DNA from: Flaccisagitta enflata
Lineage: Eukaryota; Chaetognatha; Sagittoidea; Aphragmophora
DNA: 64,000 bases
NCBI GenBank assembly: GCA_965153355.1
Contig: OZ231126.1
Location: 70,432,001-70,496,000 of the forward strand
Direction: 5' to 3'
In this document: positions 59,202-64,000 of the stretch, piece after piece
Numbering within the stretch: the stretch's first letter is position 1
How the letters are laid out: each line of letters starts with the position of its first letter
Position numbers and translations under genes: made by a program
Notes under the pieces: generated by a model
Told to the model about the DNA's origin: nothing
The model's input: only the letters and a program-made list of their open reading frames with translations
The model's database searches: none

Positions 59202-59785
59202 TTTTTGTTTGAGTACTTAAAGCTGACTATATGTGGTATCGATAAATGCAAAGTAGACCGTCTGTCAATTATGCTGACAACAATGACATATGCAACATTG
59301 TTTCCGCCTAGGGGATACTGGGTAGTGCCCACGCAAAATTAGAATCATATTTTTGAAATATCTCAAAGACGCTCTACAATTCCAGTCCTACTTTTAAATG
59401 CTACCTATCAGCGCATTTTTTCTCGTTCTTCTACCGATTTTCTCAACAGAAAAAATATGCAACGTTTTTCTCGAGTTCGATCAGACTTTGTGGCAATATT
59501 TTCTCGGCCTAAACAAGGTTTCAAAGCATTTAGTTCTACTTAAAAGATTTTTTTTTTGCTGTCAAACTTCATTCCTCACTTCTCATTCAATATCTGCCAT
59601 TGCACATTGCGCATTGCACATTGCAAATTGCCCTGCTGTGATTAGTCGATCATGAAAAAAGAATCATCGCTTTAATTCGTGATTTCTTTAACTCTGCTTC
59701 AAGATGGCTTTCGTATATTCATTTTAGTCTCAATTCCGTAGTTTGACTTTTTTTTGATTCCATTTGATTCTCTCTTTGCTTTAAG

Positions 59786-60019
59786 GGCGACGCGGATTCG
59801 GCGATGAAAGAATGCGATTATCTCAAAGCCGAAATTCAGAGCAAAATCGACGAGATTTTAAACTTTTGCCCGAAAACGAATCTGCCAAATAAAACCGCGT
59901 CAACCACAACGCCAACGTCAGCAAAATCATCTGGCGCAACGTCAACAATGCCAGACGGAAGTATGTCAGGATCGGCTCAATCAAGCTCCACATCGGTTGG
60001 CGGCGCCTCATCATTACGG
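59786..60019 (+). CDS. Unidentified plus-strand gene, exon 1 of 4 seen
   Basis: A pyrimidine-rich tract ending TTTGCTTTAAG precedes it and a donor GTTAGA follows. 78 codons, phase 0 to phase 0. It starts GDADSAMKECDYLKAEIQSK, a likely amphipathic helix (KECDYLKAEIQSKIDEIL), then becomes Ser/Thr/Gly-rich with SGSAQSSSTSVGG. A start at the internal ATG (59804) is possible if this is a first exon, but the good acceptor argues for an upstream exon. I do not recognise the protein. It lies about 1.1 kb from the chimaerin microexon on the other strand. Confidence 0.7.
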
Positions 60020-60037
60020 GTTAGAAAAAAAATCATT

Positions 60038-60590
60038 TTTAGGTCTTTTTTGGCCATTTTTGGGTTCTAAGCAGCCCCCTATTGCATCCACTGGCCATTT
60101 TTTGGCCTAGATCACTTCCATAACTTACAGCCGTACGAACTAGAAAAAAATATGGTTTATTTACCAAAAAAAAACACTTTTCTTGAATTTTGAAGCGTTT
60201 TTGTCATTTTTGGTCATTTTTGTTCATTATTTCGATCTCTACAGGGCCTGCTTTTAATTCCAGGGTTGAATTTTTTGCAGTTTTCAGCCCCTTGCACTCC
60301 ATGGAGCCTATGTGAGTGGAGAAATTGCCATTAAGAGGAAAAATTTTCATTATTTTTCATAATTTTTCGAGTATGTGTAAAACAGTTCAATTTTAGTTCT
60401 TTTTTTAGCCGTTTTTGGGTTCTTGATAGCCCCCTATCGCATCCACTGGCCATTTCTCGGCCTAGATCATTTCCATAACTTATAACTAAGTGAACCAGTA
60501 AAAAAATGGGTTGATTTGCCAGAAGAATATTCTTTTTTAGAATTTTGAAGTTTTTTTTGTCATTTTTGGTCATTTTTGGTCATTTTTTCA
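60038..60590 (+). repeat. Diverged tandem duplication in an intron
   Basis: 60038-60236 and 60400-60590 share CCCCCTATYGCATCCACTGG, TTTTGAAG and repeated TCATTTTTGGTCATTTTT, spaced about 360 bp apart. It is old by its divergence. Confidence 0.75.
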
Positions 60591-60684
60591 ACCTTTGCAG
60601 AGATGGTGTTACTTGTAGGGGCCTCTGGGTGCCCAACTAAGGTGCCTGCGGCCTTCCTCTAACTATACCACAACTCCAATTTTA

Positions 60685-60847
60685 CAGCCAGCCCAATCGG
60701 AGACCAAAGCCCCAATCTGAAACACCCCAATTGGGCAGGGGGGGGGTGAATTCATAGATTTTGTACAACGCGACGCGATGTGGAAAAGAGGACCAAAGGT
60801 ACGGGGGGGGGGGGGTCGGAGTAAAAGACTACTCAATTACGCCCCTG
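60685..60847. mobile_element. Possible short hAT-like insertion
   Basis: CAG...CTG ends flanked by CAATTTTA (60677-60684) and CAATATTA (60848-60855), a 7-of-8 match. GGGG runs and an ACGCGACGCGAT patch resemble the MITE at 6887. The inverted ends themselves are weak, so this is tentative. Confidence 0.35.
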
Positions 60848-60876
60848 CAATATTATCATCATCATCTCCATTACAG

Positions 60877-61066
60877 AGTTCGGGACAATCATCGAACACA
60901 AGCGTGGATGGAACCTTTGACGAGGAAAGTGACAAAGAAGCGTCATTACCAGAGGCGTTGGCGTGCGCGAAAAAGGATAAAAGCAAAATTCAATTGGCAA
61001 AAGTGGAAATTAAGAAAGAAGCCGAAGGCGAAAGCGGAACTGTGGAAGTGAACTGCGTCCAACAGT
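60877..61066 (+). CDS. Unidentified plus-strand gene, exon 2
   Basis: The acceptor CTCCATTACAG is followed by SSGQSSNTSVDGTFDEESD in phase 0. The exon then runs through a lysine/glutamate-rich stretch (KKDKSKIQLAKVEIKKEAEG) and likely ends at 61066 before GTAAAA, leaving one base that joins CT of the next exon to make serine. That donor is the only nearby GT giving the required phase. Codon usage is clean with no stops. The SSGQSSNTS opening resembles the serine-rich end of exon 1, consistent with one disordered segment split by an intron. Confidence 0.72.
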
Positions 61067-61244
61067 GTAAAATACAATATGGTTTCTTTACTCTTGATTA
61101 TCAGGCAATTTGCATAAAATTGCAACATGATCATAGAAATTGACAGTTTGTCAGTTGGTCTCTTGACCTCTTCGGCTACCCTTACTTGCGCGTCCACACC
61201 AGTCACTCTTTTTATCTTTTTATTCAGTCATTGACATTGGTCCC

Positions 61245-61335
61245 TCAACCACGCGCGACCTATATTAACCCTGCCCAGCCGCGACCTAGATTAACCCTGC
61301 CCAGCCGCGACCTAGATTAACCCTGCCCAGCCGCG
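61245..61335 (+). repeat. 31-bp tandem repeat, three copies
   Basis: CGCGACCTAGATTAACCCTG followed by CCCAGC repeats about three times in the intron between exons 2 and 3. Confidence 0.9.
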
Positions 61336-61377
61336 TGCGACGAGACCCATAAAGCATGTCATTCCATATATCTTCAG

Positions 61378-61477
61378 CTTCGAGCGACTGTTCCTTTGTT
61401 TTCCCGACGGATGGCGCTTTCTATCAACTGGCGGAATTTGGCGAGAAGAATTATGACAATTATTGTTTGGCTTACCG
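61378..61477 (+). CDS. Unidentified plus-strand gene, exon 3
   Basis: The acceptor TATATCTTCAG and strong donor GTGAGAAA bound 100 bp. Two bases, 32 codons and two bases. It reads SSDCSFVFPTDGAFYQLAEF and then GEKNYDNYCLAYR. Aromatic-rich and likely folded, unlike the low-complexity exons before it. The final CG plus T of exon 4 makes arginine, giving NYCLAYRLTATAYIDEIA across the junction. Confidence 0.8.
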
Positions 61478-61554
61478 GTGAGAAAAACGTCGCAAAAGCA
61501 ATCAAGTATATGTGGTGATATTTGACGTCAGCAGGTCTGTCTTGCTGCGCGTAC

Positions 61555-61917
<363 letters not shown>

Positions 61918-61926
61918 CTGTGTCAG

Positions 61927-62191
61927 TCTGACAGCCACGGCATATATCGACGAGATCGCCACGTTAACATGGGCTAATTTGAATTCGACTGACGCTGAAT
62001 CTTTCGAAGAGGAAGTTGCTTCCAATTCCGCGGCCGAAGACGAAAACGACGCTCGTGATGAGGCTGAAGTTGAAATGGATGAGATTGAGTCGCTGACTCT
62101 CGGCGCCTGCGCCAAATTCAACGCCAAGAGGAAGAAAGCGCTCAACACTGGAGTCGCATCTATCGTCAGAGGAGGACTGCCCATGAGTAAA
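61927..62191 (+). CDS. Unidentified plus-strand gene, exon 4
   Basis: The acceptor CTGTGTCAG and consensus donor GTAAGTTC bound 265 bp. One base completes arginine, then 88 codons end in phase 0. It reads LTATAYIDEIATLTWANLNS, then an acidic run (AAEDENDARDEAEVEMDEIES), then SLTLGACAKFNAKRKKAL and ASIVRGGLPMSK. The basic KRKK after an acidic block suggests nuclear or complex-forming roles, but no domain is recognised. The gene continues to the right; no next exon was found before 64000. The combined four exons give 263 codons without a stop. Confidence 0.82.
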
Positions 62192-62267
62192 GTAAGTTCA
62201 GTGCTCATTCATTGTTGATATCATACTGCTCATATTCATGAGTCATTTCCGCGTTTATTTCCGACTA

Positions 62268-62520
62268 TACGGGGGGGGGGGGTTTTAGTTAAAGACGATC
62301 GCGTTTTGAACAGGCCACTCGGTCGCTCGCTATGTTTGTTCGCTCGCACCGCTCACTCGCTCCGCAGCGCTCCGCTTTGCTACGCTCCGTTCACACGCTC
62401 ACTCACTCACTTTGCTCACTCCCTCCTGGGACAGTTGAAATTCTTGAATATATTTTCACTCTGTTATCATGTTCCACGAGAATAAACGCGTTTTTGGCGC
62501 TCACTAGAAACACACCCTTA
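62268..62520. mobile_element. GC-rich MITE-like repeat
   Basis: AAAGACGATCGCGTTTTGAA, GGCCACTCGGTCGCTCGCTA and a CACTAGAAACACACCC end match 5270-5541 in the same orientation. The left end is replaced by a G run (62271-62282). Confidence 0.7.
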
Positions 62521-62609
62521 CCTTGAACCAATCATTGCCCGTGTATGCAATTCTAAGCGTTTGCCGAAGGACAGTTGATCGGTATGTCCGCGGATTATCC
62601 TCCACACTT

Positions 62610-63487
62610 CACTGCTGTCTCACATGATTTTTAGATACGTCCACGCATCTCTATGAGAGACTTTGTCTGTTTGTTGGTCCGTTGGTCCGTCCGTCCATCC
62701 GTTGGTCCGTGCGTCCATCCCTCCGTCTGTCCGTTGGTCCGCTACATACAAGTCGAAATTGGTTAAAACTGGAGAAAATCACCCAAAATGTTAACTCATT
62801 GCATCATTCCACATGATTGATGCAATATTGCATCACTCTTAACAAACTAAGCAGCATGTGGACGCATCCTTGTACCCCCGGGGTACTTGTTGAGACAAGA
62901 ATGATATAACCTTACGATTTTTTGCATTTCTGCGTCGGTCATGGACTCATGGCTATACAAACCAGGAACCGTCATATAGAAAATCTTTCCTGAGCTCATT
63001 TTGAAAAAAAAAAAGAAAAATTCAAGATTCTTAACTTTATTTTGCATTGATTATCTTTCAGGTTAGTTTGACTTTTTTTTTGACAGCTGAATGTTAATTC
63101 TGATAAAATCTCAATTCATCTGATAGGTTGCACTATATGGTTTTTTTAAGAAATGAAATTTTCATTTTTAAGGCCAGCATTGTAATTTTGTAAGGGTGGC
63201 TTAAAAATGAAAATTTTATTTCTTATGAAAACCATGTAGTGAGACCTATCAAATGTAAGGGTATTCTATCAGGATTAACATTGAGCTATCACAAAATAGG
63301 TCAAACCAACCTGAAAAAAAGTTCATGTAAAATGAAACAAAAAATCTTGATTTTTCTTTCAAAAAGCGCTGCAGGAAAGATTTTCTATATGATGGTTCTT
63401 GGTTTGTACACCCATGACCTATGCAAAAATGCAAAAAACCGCACAGTTATATCATTCTTGTCTCAATCCTTATGTGAGACAGCAGTG
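62610..63487. mobile_element. Large palindromic element with nested family A copy
   Basis: Arms start CACTGCTGTCTCACAT and its inverse at 63487. They stay alignable through GAGACAAGAATGATATAAC, GAAAATCTTTCCTG and CAATGTTAATCCTGATAGAA-like text to a central hairpin (63129-63243, AAATGAAATTTTCATTTTTAA-like). No clear target duplication. The left arm is split by a family A insertion. Confidence 0.7.
62628..62891 (-). mobile_element. Family A element, GATACG/GATGCG stem variant, in a palindrome arm
   Basis: Minus strand AACAAGTACCCCGGGGGTAC (a 5' stem GTACCCC/GGGGGTAC), GGATGCGTCC, GGACCAACGGACC repeats and AGATGCGTGGACGTATCT then AAAAA. The right arm gives the unoccupied sequence CTTGTCTCAATCCTTATGTG. 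Confidence 0.82.
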
Positions 63488-63530
63488 CCTTGTTTGGGCC
63501 TTGGCGACCGATTTTGATTTCTGTTTTTAC

Positions 63531-63845
63531 CAGGCCTGTATATAGTTGCATATTCCCCCCCCCCGCAGGGGGGGAATAAAATCAAAGGATTTAGTAATGG
63601 GGAAGAAAATCAAAGGGTAGAAAAACCAAAAACAGAAAAATATAGAAGATATTACACTTTTGGCAGTACTAAAATGTAATATTTAGTCACCACAACACTA
63701 TTTCATACTATTTAAACCAAGATATTACTATATAGGGGGTATATGGGGAAGAAAATCACATGTAGTTCGACCCCGCGGGGAAGAAAATCAAAGGACCAGG
63801 GGGGGGGGGAAAGAAATCAAAGGTCGTGCACTATATACACCCCTG
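63531..63845. mobile_element. hAT-type MITE with perfect 8-bp target duplication, copy 2
   Basis: The ends CAGGCCTGTATATAG and (inverse) CAGGGGTGTATATAG are flanked by GTTTTTAC at 63523-63530 and 63846-63853. Body words GGGGAAGAAAATCAAAGG and TACTATTTAAACCA are shared with 6887-7180. Confidence 0.92.
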
Positions 63846-64000
63846 GTTTTTACATCACTGCCCCAAACAACCAAAAACGCTTGGTTATCATTGAATAGTA
63901 CCTCAATGTTCCGTCCAACCTTCGCAGCGTTAGCGCAGTTCACTTGAACCCATGGACAACTGTGCCAGTATTCATCTGGACAAAAACACTGTACGTTTGG
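63846..64000 (-). CDS. Candidate exon cut by the hAT MITE and the window edge
   Basis: One minus frame is open from the window edge to the MITE and reads VQCFCPDEYWHSCPWVQ and then NIEVLFNDNQAFLVVWGSDVK. If the MITE and its duplicated 8 bp are mentally removed, the frame stays open for some further codons, to the palindrome at 63487. The composition is protein-like (cysteines, tryptophans), but I recognise no family and see no splice site. It could be chance, as about 50 open codons are not rare. Confidence 0.28.

Overview
The window is animal nuclear DNA from an unidentified invertebrate. The evidence is spliced exons with GT/AG borders and matching phases, a recognisable chimaerin SH2 domain, a very dense load of non-autonomous DNA transposons, and long microsatellites. 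There are no bacterial-type operons. Most long open frames here are translated microsatellites and are not listed as genes.

Genes. (1) On the minus strand, five exons chain in perfect phase: 58709-58675, 58127-58014, 55343-55157, 53257-52917 and 51396-51276. Together they encode the SH2 region and a long low-complexity linker of a chimaerin-type protein (family order SH2, C1, RhoGAP). I found no C1 or RhoGAP exons, so much of the left of the window may be intron of this gene. (2) On the plus strand, four exons (59786-62191) chain in phase into 263 codons of a protein I do not recognise. They lie head-to-head with, or overlap, the chimaerin locus. (3) There are two weaker exon candidates, at 26528-26580 (+) and 63846-64000 (-).

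Mobile DNA. Family A (about two dozen copies) starts AACAA(G), followed by a small hairpin. It carries an internal tandem array, usually of GACN tetranucleotides, and ends in a hairpin followed by CTAAAAA. The hairpin stems differ between copies but stay paired. Family B begins GGGCAGCGGCCCC, carries a 'CTCAGGCCTCAAATC'-type minisatellite, and has a GCAGGGC hairpin tail; one copy is a near-complete fold-back. hAT elements are proved by 8-bp target duplications: two short MITEs, a 782-bp element with a decayed transposase C-terminus, and an approximately 7.9-kb element (38825-46771) that hosts nested A and B copies. Several Tc1/mariner-like MITEs have TA duplications. There are also a LINE 3' tail, a recent 1.65-kb tandem duplication, and a small GC-rich terminal-inverted-repeat family.

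Layout. 0-12.5 kb: microsatellites with scattered A and B copies, a hAT MITE and a LINE tail. 12.9-16.2 kb: tandem duplication. 16-38 kb: microsatellites, TA-type MITEs, A and B elements. 38.8-46.8 kb: large nested hAT. 47-50.9 kb: a stack of A, B, hAT and mariner-like insertions. 51-58.7 kb: chimaerin exons, including an unusual array of about ten copies of an SH2 splice acceptor plus exon start. 59.8-62.2 kb: the plus-strand gene. 62.2-64 kb: nested palindrome and hAT MITE.
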